64,000 nucleotides of DNA from Notolepis coatsorum. Lineage: Eukaryota; Chordata; Actinopteri; Aulopiformes; Paralepididae. The translations under genes were made by a program, and so were the position numbers. Below the pieces are notes generated by a model. That model was not told the origin of the DNA. It did not search any database and saw only the letters and a program-made list of their open reading frames with translations. The stretch is from positions 17,177,919-17,241,918 of the forward strand of contig OZ020593.1 in NCBI GenBank assembly GCA_963971535.1, written 5' to 3'. Positions 10,326 through 19,176 of this stretch are shown one piece after another (the first letter of the stretch is position 1; every line of letters begins with the position of its first letter).

Positions 10326-10486
10326 ATTGTAATCAGTTCAATTGTTTTTATGTTTAATTGTTTTTAATGATTTAATTTAATTGTAATCAGTTCAATTGTT
10401 TTTATGTTTAATTGTTTTTAATGATTTAATTTAATTGTAATCAGTTTAATTTACCTGTGCCTTTGATGATCTGTAAATAAAATAAA
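10326..10486 (+). promoter_or_regulatory. 3' UTR duplication and tandem poly(A) signals
   Basis: A roughly 53-bp AT-rich unit (AATTGTAATCAGTTCAATTG onward) is duplicated at about 10326-10432. AATAAA lies at 10476-10481 and again at 10481-10486. These are the expected cleavage signals for the MADF-BESS transcript. Confidence 0.7.
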
Positions 10487-10735
10487 TATGCACTGTTCTA
10501 ATAATCAATTCAATGTCTAAATGTATCTGTGCCCATATTGTAATATGTATATATGCATTGGTCAAAGTTTAATCTTGATTTGCATCGTAATAGCCAAAAC
10601 ATTATGCTAGTTATGAATAACATTTATACAAAATTGTTGGTAATAAATAGTTATTGTAGTCACCCTCCAACCATTTTGGATACAAGGACAATCTTGTTTG
10701 AGCATCATGGGAACAACTCTCAACACAAAGTGGGT

Positions 10736-10751
10736 GGCTCTGAAAAGAGCC
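10736..10751 (-). terminator. Histone-type 3' stem-loop, distal copy
   Basis: On the minus strand the RNA reads GGCUCUUUUCAGAGCC: a 6-bp stem with a UUUC loop. It is preceded by CCAAA and followed by ACCCA, exactly the vertebrate replication-dependent histone 3' element bound by SLBP. It lies 57 nt past the transposase stop, sense to that gene. No histone ORF exists in the window. A purine run (GAGAG) follows about 16 nt after the stem and could weakly resemble a histone downstream element. Confidence 0.8.
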
Positions 10752-10758
10752 TTTGGGT

Positions 10759-10774
10759 GGCTCTGAAAAGAGCC
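10759..10774 (-). terminator. Histone-type 3' stem-loop, proximal copy
   Basis: This is identical to the distal copy and 23 bp upstream of it on the minus strand. It begins 34 nt after the transposase TGA (10809-10811), a distance normal for histone mRNAs. The flanks are CCAAA and ACCCA. The two copies form a perfect 23-bp tandem repeat. Confidence 0.8.
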
Positions 10775-10992
10775 TTTGGGTGAATACGGAGGTAGGAGTA
10801 GGAGGTCCTCAGATGATTTCATTCTGCCATGGCACCTGTCCTGCTGCTGAGAAGTACCCAGTGAAGGTTTCCCTGACAGTAATGGCCTCTCTGGTGGCGT
10901 TGTTGCTTCCCATCCTTCTGAGGGCCTGGGCACCAAGGAGTGGCTCTGCTGGCACCGCGGGAGGCAGCGCTGGCACAGATCCATCGTCCCAC

Positions 10993-11115
10993 CTGATTGA
11001 TTGATTGAAAACATTATTAATTGCAGAATGGGTACAATACAGTACAGCTCAATACAAACAACTGTTGGGATGAAAGACTTTCATCTTGTTTACATCAGGG
11101 TCCCCCATTTTCAAT
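10993..11115 (-). repeat. Intron-located retroposon-like repeat, intron 5 copy
   Basis: On the minus strand this holds the shared core (GGGGGACCCTGATGTAAACA, then TGTATTGAGCTGTACTGTAT, then CCCATTCTGCAAT). It ends in a (CAAT)n tail followed directly by the AG acceptor of exon 6. It is 5'-truncated relative to the intron 4 copy. Confidence 0.85.
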
Positions 11116-11124
11116 TCATGCAAC

Positions 11125-11216
11125 CTCTGGAGACACACCCAGTACCCTCCTATACAGTCTCCACTGAGCCCTCTGGAGACACACCCAGTACCCTCCTATA
11201 CAGTCTCCACTGAGCC
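11125..11216 (-). repeat. 46-bp tandem duplication in transposase exon 5
   Basis: CTCTGGAGACACACCCAGTA starts at 11125 and again at 11171. The 46-bp period shifts the reading frame after LYRRVLGVSPE and produces an early stop. Confidence 0.9.
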
Positions 11217-11264
11217 GCCATGATGCCAAAAGAGCACTCCACCATTCTTCTGGCGTGGGAAAGC

Positions 11265-11540
11265 CTGAATGAATTAATGACAACTTTATTTAACAGATTG
11301 CAGAATGGGTACAATACAGTACGGCTCAATACACACAATTGTTAACCCTTTTCACTGCCACACGACAGCAGGTTAACCCTTTCACTGCCACACTACAGAA
11401 GGTTAACCCTCGGTTGTGTTATAGTAAAGGGTTAACCTTCTGTAGTGTGGCAGTGAAAGGGTTAAGGGGCTGCAGACCAGAGAACAACGTTTGTCTTGTT
11501 TACATCAGGGTCCCCCATTTTTTATTCATTGTGACATTTA
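11265..11540 (-). repeat. Intron-located repeat, intron 4 copy, split by a MITE
   Basis: The minus strand carries the longest sense copy, from about CATGTATGTCCCTATG to the ATTCATTCAG acceptor of exon 5. It is interrupted at a TTAA (between CCCC and CAATTG) by the small MITE at 11342-11465. The matching uninterrupted sequence is present at 12132-12141. Confidence 0.85.
11342..11465. mobile_element. Small TTAA MITE with CCCTTTCACTGCCACAC ends
   Basis: TTAA at 11342-11345 and 11462-11465 flanks inverted ends beginning CCCTTTTCACTGCCACAC. An internal TTAACCC at 11373 begins a second full inverted pair, so the element is partly duplicated or self-nested. A shorter relative lies at 19521-19602. 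No coding capacity; piggyBac-type target. Confidence 0.85.
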
Positions 11541-12084
11541 TGGCATAGGGACATACATGACATACAGGTATATAGTACCTGTAGTTAAAGACCCTCTTCT
11601 CTCCCTCCGTTCGCCCTGCGTAGGGCCTCATCATGTGCCTTCGCAGAGGGAAGGCCTCATCTGCCACAAAGAGATGGGGGACGGGGCCCAGGTCCTCTGC
11701 GCCTGGGAGAGGGGTGTCCTCTGGCAGGTCCAATGTCCCTTCGCGTAGGGCCCTGCCGAATACGGAGGCAGACAGCGTTCCCCCATCGCTGCTTCTCCCA
11801 TATGCTCCCACATCGACCATGCGGAAGCGGTAGTGGGCATCCACTATGGCGAGGAGAACGATGGAGAAGGTTCCCTTATAGTTGAAATACAGGGAACCGC
11901 TGCAAGGTGGGGCTTGGACTATGACGTGCTTCCCATCAACTGCACCTATAAAACAACACACAATAAAAAATTCACAATTATGCCACAACAATGTGGAACG
12001 CCGGCCCTACCCACAGCCGTAAAAAGATGTGAATCCCTACCCATGTATGTCCCTATGTCATAAATGTCATTATGAATTACAAAT

Positions 12085-12216
12085 ATGGGGACCCTGATGT
12101 AAACAAGACAAACGTTTTCTCTGGTCTGCAGCCCCTTAACAATTGTGTGTATTGAGCCGTACTGTATTGTACCCATTCTGCAATCTGTTAAATAAAGTTT
12201 TCATTCATTCATTCAC
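12085..12216 (+). repeat. Intron-located repeat, intron 3 copy (antisense to gene)
   Basis: Plus-strand copy containing GACCCTGATGTAAACAAGAC, CCCCTTAACAATTGTGTGTA, TGTACCCATTCTGCAATCTG and a TTAAATAAAG motif. It ends in (ATTC)n followed by AC, whose complement is the GTGAATGAATG donor of intron 3. Confidence 0.85.
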
Positions 12217-12524
12217 CTAGGCAGTTTGGGAAAGCCCAGAGGGAACTGTAATCTTGAGCTATTTTCTGCCAGTCTTCTTTCTTGGGCACAGGCATGTAGT
12301 CCTGTAGAAGACAGCTCCAGATGGCGGTACACACGTCCCTGACGATACGTCCCACTGTACAGTTCCCCACTCTATAGCTGAATGCTATGGTCCTGTAGGA
12401 GTCACCAGTGGCAAGGAACCTAGAATGTGAGACAAATGTTATAAAATATTTTCAGTATACAACTTATTATTATTATTATTATTATTACCCCCGTAGTTGA
12501 ATAGGGTGTGGACACTGCAGCTCA

Positions 12525-12602
12525 AAAAGTCTTTCTCTGGTCTGCATCCCCTTAACAATTGTGTGTATTGAGCTGTAACGTTTTCAATCAATCAATCAAA
12601 CT
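12525..12602 (+). repeat. Intron-located repeat, intron 2 copy (antisense to gene)
   Basis: A plus-strand copy with an internal deletion. TCTCTGGTCTGCATCCCCTT runs through CAATTGTGTGTATTGAGCTG to a (CAAT)n tail. On the gene strand the tail begins within about 6 nt of the GTGAGT donor of intron 2. Confidence 0.8.
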
Positions 12603-12685
12603 CACCGCAGACAGATGCACAGACGCTCTGCAGGGCCGATCGTCTCCCTCAACTTCGTCTGGGATCTAGCGATGGTATCGCCAAC

Positions 12686-12740
12686 CTTGAATGAATGAAT
12701 GAAAACGTTATTAACAGATTGCAGAATGGGATATAGACTG
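12686..12740 (-). repeat. Intron-located repeat, intron 1 copy (3' fragment)
   Basis: On the minus strand CCCATTCTGCAATCTGTTAA leads into (CATT)n and then CAAG, the acceptor of exon 2. Only the 3' 45-50 bp of the repeat is present. Upstream is a separate short duplication (GATATAGACTGATAACAGGT at 12730 and 12760). Confidence 0.75.
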
Positions 12741-13054
12741 ATAACAGGTAGTTACTGTAGGGATATAGACTGATAACAGGTAGTAGTTACTGACATACAA
12801 GAGATCATAAAAAAATATATACATCCGAAGGGGAAGAAAATTTACATGGGTGGACATTTACCTTCTGGAGGAGCAGCTCAAATTGGCATTTTGTTAGCCT
12901 GAAATACGCCTGGAACCGGGCTCCATCGAACTGGAGCTCTTGGATGAGACGATGGTACTCCCCATATTGTTGTCTCCGGCGAATGGTGTCGTGTATCCAG
13001 ATTCTCCCCTCCTTGCTCTATGACCGTCTGGCACGGTGACAGCAGCAGGAACAT

Positions 13055-13461
13055 AATTTTAGGACCTGCTCCGAGGTCATCAATTGGCACACATGCGATG
13101 CATGCATGCAATTCGTATCTGCGATTAACCCATCCTGTCGTCCTTCCCCCCCAAGGGCAGCCGGGAGCAGACAGGCGTCAACGTGAGCCGCGCCAGGGGA
13201 CCAATCCAAGTGCTCCTGTCCGTCTTCGTCAAGGACGCCACAGCGTTAGCGATCTTGTTGTTGTGCATGTTTTTCCATTGGGTTTATCTTATCGGGGGGG
13301 AAACCCTTGCGAGCACGGGGAGAACATGCAAACTCCACACAGAAAGGCCTGGGAGATACCCCACCTGGGTAACTGGCATCATGGAAACCTGGTCCCCAAG
13401 CGGGAATCGAACCCTGGACCTTCTTGCTGTTAACCACTACACCACCGTGCCGCACATCGTT
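13055..13461 (-). mobile_element. tRNA-derived SINE inserted in transposase exon 1
   Basis: The minus strand begins with a tRNA-like head, with a box A-like GTGTAGTGGTTA and box B-like GGTTCGATTCC. The common fish SINE body (GCCTTTCTGTGTGGAGTTTG) follows. The copy is flanked by the 14-bp direct repeat AGCAGCAGGAACAT at 13041-13054 and 13462-13475. That is a clean target duplication showing insertion into transposase coding sequence. Confidence 0.9.
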
Positions 13462-13800
13462 AGCAGCAGGAACATCGTTAAATGTATCCAGCAGAAGTAT
13501 GAGAGCAATTTGCCTCTGCTGGTTGGTGGTCAGACTCATCGCGATTCGCAAAGAAGCACCCACGAATACACTAATAATAATAATAAAAACCGCGACAGTA
13601 AAATACGATAAAAGTTATTATTCCAAGATGGCTGTCATGTAGGTTGTCTCTCGTCTCGCTGCGTTTTTTTTCTCACCGCATGCGCCCCGCCCCTGCTCGC
13701 GTTTTTTTCTCACCGCATGCATGCGCCCCGCCCCATTCTACCGGGCGCACTCCCAGCATGTTTCAGCTAGAAATATGCGCCAAGTGGACGCGGGCCCTAA

Positions 13801-14393
13801 TGCAGTCTAAACAGTCATACATCTTTTATTCAACTTCAGCCCTGATCATAACCATTTTTATTTTTAGATTTTTTTGTAATGTCAGATACAAGATGAAATA
13901 CTCCCACTTTTCTGAAAAGAGTTGTTGTTAAATCTGACATTACAAAAAATTCATCAAAATCTCTGTTGTTGCTAATCATTGACACATGCCTAGCCTGTGA
14001 TAATCCCCCCCAGAAAAATTTACTTTGCATTTGATATATTGAAAATATTTAACTTTTTGTTTTTTTTAACCTAAAATATATACCTAGGTAGATGGAATAT
14101 TGCTCCACTTCTACAAGGGCCATTTGCATTTATCCATTTTTGGTATCTAGGTATATCTATGGACCTCAGGGAATGTATTCACAGTGTCAGAAATATTGTG
14201 TCTATTACTAGGCTTGCTTAAATTGTGATGAAACAAAGGAGAATATGAATTATGATTTTTCTTTGAATCTTTGACAGTGAATAACACCATGATAATAATG
14301 ACCAAACTTAGAAAACTGCCACTGATCTTGTTCAGTACCTTCTTGAGATCATGTGTAAAAAAAAATCTAAGGAAATTAATAAAGGGAAGATGA
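13801..14393. other. No gene seen; short inverted repeat
   Basis: AT-rich sequence. TTTTTTGTAATGTCAGAT near 13869-13886 and its complement near 13932-13949 could form an imperfect hairpin of about 18 bp. No coding or RNA gene is supported. Confidence 0.4.
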
Positions 14394-14573
14394 TTAACAC
14401 TTTAATCGCCGATGACGTGTTTAGACGTCATTCCTAGCCATGCTCATTCTGCCGAAGACGCCGTAACTCGTCTTTGATATCAATATTTCAAAAATCTGTG
14501 ATCGAAATCATATTTCCCCTCCGGGGCCCTGAGATATACTGCAAAGCTCCACTCGACTCTCTAGCGGTTCAAG

Positions 14574-14590
14574 AGCGCCATCTGGTGGCC
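14574..14590 (-). promoter_or_regulatory. CTCF-like core motif in family A copy 1
   Basis: GGCCACCAGATGGCGCT on the minus strand fits the known CTCF core CCASYAGRKGGC exactly, and its flanks also fit the longer consensus. Binding is inferred, not shown. Confidence 0.55.
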
Positions 14591-14930
14591 GATCGGCAGA
14601 TCGCCAACAGGAAATGACTCGTCGAACCCGAAGTGCTCATCCATATGTCGTCCGGGCACTCGCTATTGTTAGAGAGACTCCGTCTTGACACAGTGAACAT
14701 CGATCTGTGCAAATAACTCGAAAAAACATGATTTGGACGTATATACTATTATACAACCTGGAAATGGATCGGGCATTTCTCCATCCCATAATAGAAAAAA
14801 TTCTGTTCCACGCTCATCTGCCAGCGGCGCGAGGAAGCCACGGTGAGTTGCAGCGTTATATTCTAACGTGTTCCATATAAACTGCTATGATGATCATATG
14901 ACCCACACTGGATGAATCATCTACATTTAC

Positions 14931-15520
14931 ATTACATTTACATTTAGTCATTTAGCTGACGCTTTTATCCAAAGCGACTTACAAGTTCTGTACGACAAGA
15001 CAGCAAGAAGGGTACAACTCTATCAGCTGAGTAACAATGTTCATCAAGTGTTGCGTGTTACAGTGTAGGTTAGTTTATTAGGACAAGTGCATGACAGTAA
15101 GGTTAGTCAGGGTTAGATTTTTTATTTTTTTTTTTAATCATTTCAGATAATGGTTGAAGAAGTGAGTCTTTAGTCGACGGCGAAAGATTGGACGGGATTC
15201 GGCTGTCCTAACTGGGATGGGTAGTTCATTCCACCATTGTGGGGCAAGGACTGAGAATAGGCGGCTTCTCTTTGATGACCCTCCGGGAGCTTGGATAGGA
15301 GTAGGTCTGAGGCGGCCAGAAGATGCAGAGCGTAGGGGTCTTGAGGGTGTGTAGTTAGAGACCATTGACCGGAGGTAGGCGGGAGCGGTTCCCTTTGCTG
15401 CACGGTATGCTAGGTCGAGGGCCTTGAAGCGGATACGTGCAGCAATGGGGAGCCAGTGCAGGTCCCTAAGAAGTGGGGTGACATGGGCCGACTTCGGTAG
15501 GTTTGATATCAGGCGGGCCG
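14931..15520 (-). mobile_element. L2/CR1-type LINE 3' end (5' truncated)
   Basis: The minus-strand frame (about 15520-15138) encodes the typical C-terminal region of fish L2-type ORF2: PKSAHVTPLLRDLHWLPIA, FSVLAPQWWNELP and RRRLKTHFFNHYL before the stop. The 3' UTR contains CTTTTATCCAAAGCGACTTA on the other strand and a (TTACAT)n tail at 14931-14950. It sits inside the TTAA element. Confidence 0.85.
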
Positions 15521-15943
15521 CTGCCCACAGAATTATAAACGACCCCCCGCCCATCCGGTCATCATCAGATGATACGTAGTAACTTCTAGAAGTACCTCCA
15601 GTTGAAATGTATTATCTGGCACAGATCACTATCAAACTGTATTTCATCATGCATATAATGCATTTGGGTCTATAAATCACGTTCTGAAGAAAGCTGCAGA
15701 AAACGATAAAAACATACTTATACTTTAGACCGTATTTTAGTATGAATATGTGAATGAAAAAGTATAACATTGATACACCCTGAACAATACATATAGGACC
15801 TTGAATGGGCCATGATAATGTCAATTTAGCGATACAATTTAAAAAGTTATAGCCCTGCAAAGAAGGGGAACTTCTCCATAGACAAATAGAGATGGCGAGG
15901 GATGGTAAATTATGAATTTTAACCATGGCGATCAAAGTGTTAA

Positions 15944-17036
15944 GATAGATAGAAACTTTATTGCCATTTCAACACTGTTGATTGGGATTTGTCTTGGTGC
16001 CACATACAGTACAGACAATGTTAAAAACATACAATATAAAAACACAAGAATACAATATAAAAACACAAGAGTACAATATAAAAACACAAGAATACAATAT
16101 AAAAACACAAGAGTACAATCCCCACAATAAAGAGTTTTACACAAACAATTAAAAAGAAAAAAATGCTACAATACCTAAAATAAATTGCTCAGTGTACCAG
16201 TTTTAAAGTGCATATTGCCTTAAAGTGCATGTTGGCTGGTGCTAGCCCTTGTTGTGCAAAGTGCCTGTACATTTGTACTCGAGTTCAGGTGACAGACAGC
16301 CTCGGGATATGTACCGTTTTTAAAACGGGATGTCCTGCACCTGAGACTTTGGAGTCTTCTGCCAGAGGGAAGGGGGTTAAAGAGGTCGTAAGCAGGGTGA
16401 GAAGGGTCCCTGATCACCTTTTCCCCTTTCCGCCGGATTTGTGTGGCATAAATGGAGGCCACAGAGGGGAGCTCACAGCCGATGATTTTTGACGCTGTGC
16501 GTACAGTACGTTCTAAATGTCCCCTATCATGGACGGTGGTGTTTCCGTACCACACAGTCAATGAGAAGGTAAGGACACTCTCTACAGTGGCTCTATAAAA
16601 ACTGAGCATCGCCTCCCTGGGCACACCAAACTTTTTAAGCTGGCGCAGGGAGTGGAGCCTCTGGTGGGCTTTGCTAATTATGAGGCTGGTGTTAACTTCC
16701 CATTTTAAATTATCACATATGGTGATGCCGAGGAATTTGAAGCTGTCCACCCTCTCCACCTGCTGGCCGTTTATGTACAGAGGAGGGTGGACTGCCTCCC
16801 CGCGCCGGAAGTCAACTATGATTTCCTTTGTCTTGGAGATGTTCAAAAGCAGGTCGTTCTCCTTGCACCATACAGCAAAGCTATCGACTTCAGCTCTATA
16901 GGCCGATTCATCCCCGTTCTTAATTAGTCCCACTACTGTTGTGTCATCTGCATATTTAAAAAAATCGAATAAACAGAAGGTTCTGTAGATACAGTACTGA
17001 ATTCTCCCATCCGGACCAATGCAATTTGAAATATTA
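15944..17036 (-). mobile_element. Rex1/CR1-type LINE, 3' part with RT fragment
   Basis: The minus strand holds reverse transcriptase from the catalytic YADD motif (about 16937-16950) to the C-terminal DPSHPAYDLFNPLPSGRR motif. The stop is at about 16220. The 3' UTR has a 21-bp repeat (16028-16118) and ends GGCAATAAAGTTTCTATCTA at 15946-15965. The region before YADD is missing. The insertion abuts the TTAA of the preceding element. Confidence 0.8.
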
Positions 17037-17040
17037 TTAT

Positions 17041-17565
17041 AGAATATGATGCTTATAAATTACCTTATTGTGTGACATTTTATCTATTACATTATCTGAC
17101 CATGCGTCAGTGGCTCTGGTCTGGAACATAGGAGACTGTCGCTCATCCAGGAGATGGCGCTTCGACACAGGGCTGCTAAATGACAAGAATTTTGTCCAAT
17201 TTGTTGAAGAGGAAATGCAACAATACCTTGAATTCAACATGACACCTGAAATTTCTCCTGTGACACTGTGGGGGGGTGCCAAAGCTTATTTGAGGGGTTG
17301 CATAATAGCTTTCGCATCTGCTAAAAAGAAAAGAAATAATACATACAGTACAGAGTTAGTTTAGAAAATAAAATTAAAAGGCTGGAATACCAGCACAAAA
17401 TGCAGCAGCTCCCGGAGGTACTGGAGGAACTTAAAGAGGCGCGTCAAGCACTCAATAAACTAACATCTGAAAAGGTAGAGCGTGATTTAAGGTTTATGAA
17501 GCAGACATCTTATGAAAGTGGGGACAGAGCTAGCCACCTGTTGGCATACCGCATTAGGGCGGGCC
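17041..17565 (+). pseudogene. L1-type ORF2 fragment (end of endonuclease domain and beyond)
   Basis: Frames on the plus strand give SDHASVALVWNIGDC, RRWRFDTGLLNDKNFVQF and then LEELKEARQALNKL and GDRASHLLAYRIRA. These match the segment joining the endonuclease and reverse transcriptase domains of fish L1 elements. A frameshift occurs near 17360. Both ends are truncated. Confidence 0.75.
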
Positions 17566-17713
17566 ATACATATTTCTTTTTGGAAAATCAATCGAGTGGG
17601 GTGTCTAAAATGTGTGTTTTTTTGTGGGGAATTCAAATATGGGATTCTTTTTCGGATCGGATAACTCTAACCTACATTGTTTTGGATTTCAAAATGGCCG
17701 ATTTGACAATTTT

Positions 17714-18892
17714 TCACCCCTTGGCCATACATGGATGCCAACATGAAGCTCTTGCAAAAGTCCCCATCATCTGCAAGAAGAGTTGGCTGGTGGCCTGCTG
17801 CTGCTCCTGCATGGCCCTGGTGGCCTGCTGCTGCTCCTGCATGGTGGCCTGCTGCTGCTCCTGCATGGTGGCCTGCTGCTGCTCCTGCATGGCCCTGGTG
17901 GCCTGCTGCTGCTCCTGCATGGTGGCCTGCTGCTGCTCCTGCATGGTGGCCTGCTGCTGCTCCTGCATGGCCCTAAAACGGCGCTCTTCTGCTTCTTGCT
18001 GCATTCTCAGGAAATTATCAAATGCAGCACTTTCTCCTGGTCTTGACGTTTTTGGTCAGCCTCATCCATCTTCCTCCTCTGTTGCATAAAGGCTTCCAAA
18101 GTGTCAGTGCCACTACCACCAGCCTTGGCCTTCCTTTTCCTGCATTGGGCACCAGGAATAGCCCACCGCGGGGCACTCTTTCCATTGGCATCATGCCTGC
18201 TCGTGCTGGGTGTGCTGTCATCGTCTTCGACATTAAACTCCACTGAGCTTTGATCCCCTGTTAATAAAATAAACTACAGTGTGTTTAATTAACCTATGTG
18301 AATAACAATTGAACCAAGAATGGTTTAGAACATGTCATAGGCCTGGCATATAATTTATAAATTCATATCCTTACATACTGTCAAAGGCTAGGTCATCTAA
18401 AGTGATTGAAGCTTTGGCTAAGCGTGTGTGTGTGTGTGTGACTGCGAGCCCACTGGACTAGAAGTTTGCCTGGGTTATTGTTTCCATTAGGTGCAGGGCT
18501 AAAGAGCTCTGGTGTGAAGTGAAGAGAGAAACACTGTACTAGACACACAGAAATACAGATCACAAAAAAAACTCATACCACTTCTGTCTAACTCCAGATC
18601 AGCGGAGGCGACACTATTTTCAGTCGGTGCAAGGGAACTTGTCTTTCTCGTCCCCCGAACTCCCACTTTTTCGCAGCAAGTCGCAGACTTTAATGTATTG
18701 CTGGCGCAGTTTTTTTATTTTGACGTGGCATTGATCCATCGTTCTATTATAACCCATTACCGCCATCCTCTCGGTAAACAACTTGTACACCTCGTTGTTT
18801 TTGTGGGTGCCCACAAGTTTTATTTGGTCTTCTGACCATATGTCGATAATGGCTTTCACCTCATCATTCGCCCAAGTCTGTCCACGAGACAT
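17714..18892 (-). pseudogene. SANT/Myb-like transposon accessory gene, decayed
   Basis: Exon 1 (18892-18579) starts MSRGQTWANDEVKAIIDIWS and continues through a SANT/Myb-like domain (HVKIKKLRQQYIKV). Exon 2 begins at 18257 after ATTAACAG, and the junction reads LELDRSG-DQSS. A Lys/Arg-rich segment, then FDNFLRMQQEAEERRFRAMQ and a Gln-rich repeat follow. Two 1-nt frameshifts are needed, one near 18640 and one near 18020. The structure matches the MSANTD-type partner proteins of Harbinger/ISL2EU transposons. No transposase for it lies nearby. Its left border may be the TIR-like GGGCGCTTTCACATATGAGC (read on the minus strand) ending near 19173. Confidence 0.7.
17800..17980 (-). repeat. 24-bp Gln-rich coding repeat
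   Basis: About eight units encode MQEQQQAT, some with an added RA, on the minus strand within the SANT-type gene. In the plus frame it gives only low-complexity Trp/Ala/Leu-rich shadows. Confidence 0.85.
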
Positions 18893-19176
18893 GTTTATAA
18901 AATTATAGTGTGCTTGTTTTGCAGTGAATGCCGCGCGCTGCTGTGTTTTTTTCTTCCTTCTACCCAAGATGCATAGTTTATCAGGTGACTTCCTATATTT
19001 GGTCCGCGTTTGGTCCGATGAAGCGAACCGAGACCTATGTTTTTTGGCGGACCAGAGTTTGCGTGTTTGGTCCGCACTAGAGTTCGACTGCGCATTCACA
19101 CAAACCCAAAAAAGCAGACTATCGAATTCTGGTCCGATAGTCCGGACCAAACAGCTCATATGTGAAAGCGCCCTAA

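Larger units (their letters stand above)
10809..13539 (-). pseudogene. PIF/Harbinger DDE transposase (HARBI1-like), broken
   Basis: Six exons are inferred on the minus strand: 13539-12862, 12685-12606, 12419-12217, 11945-11579, 11264-11125 and 10992-10809. The first four join in phase after exon 1's defects. Family hallmarks in order are: N-terminal MSLTTNQQRQIALIL; the RRRQQYGEYHRLIQELQFDG helix; TKLRETIGPAERLCICLR then FLATGDSYRTIAFSYRVG; catalytic-region motifs GAVDGKH, AIVDAHYRF, GRSSDGG and VADEAFPL; FNYRLSHARRMVECSFGIM; and C-terminal NNATREAITVRETFTGYF. The enzyme would cut and join transposon ends at TWA targets. The defects are a SINE in exon 1, an apparent 1-bp loss in a G run (13007-13010), a 46-bp duplication in exon 5, and absence of the usual LHN-containing segment between exons 5 and 6. 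Start chosen by family alignment. Confidence 0.85.
8179..13797. mobile_element. Full-length PIF/Harbinger DNA transposon
   Basis: The ends are 27-bp perfect inverted repeats (8179-8205 and 13771-13797) beginning GGGCCCGCGTCCACTTGG. They are flanked by TAA at 8176-8178 and 13798-13800, the 3-bp target duplication typical of PIF/Harbinger. Inside are the two expected genes in convergent orientation: a MADF-BESS DNA-binding protein on the plus strand and a DDE transposase on the minus strand. Total length is 5,619 bp. The right subterminal region repeats a TTTTTTTCTCACCGCATGC motif near 13664 and 13705. Insertions inside it include a tRNA SINE, a TTAA MITE and several copies of an intron-located repeat. 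The ends are intact but the transposase gene is broken, so at best it is non-autonomous. Confidence 0.95.
14394..15943. mobile_element. TTAA element, family A copy 1, with L2 insertion
   Basis: TTAA at 14394-14397 and 15940-15943 flank inverted ends (CACTTTAATCGCC and GGCGATCAAAGTG). It aligns along its length with the two uninterrupted copies at 32494-33447 and 37831-38787. The extra length is an L2-type LINE insertion after ATGAATCATCT (about 14931-15520). No ORF of its own. It carries GGCCACCAGATGGCGCT on the minus strand at 14574-14590. Confidence 0.85.

Noticed and set aside
10736-10774. A histone gene on the minus strand
   Set aside because: The stem-loops are canonical, but none of the frames upstream resembles H1, H2A, H2B, H3 or H4. 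The sequence there is transposase.
10607-11014. Minus-strand 135-residue frame (MFSINQSGGTMDLCQ...)
   Set aside because: It is a shadow of the last transposase exon in another frame. The family-matching frame (NNATREAITVRETFTGYF) ends at 10809, before the histone-type hairpins.
17731-18046. Plus-strand Trp/Ala- and Leu-rich frames
   Set aside because: They are shadows of the MQEQQQAT repeat on the minus strand.
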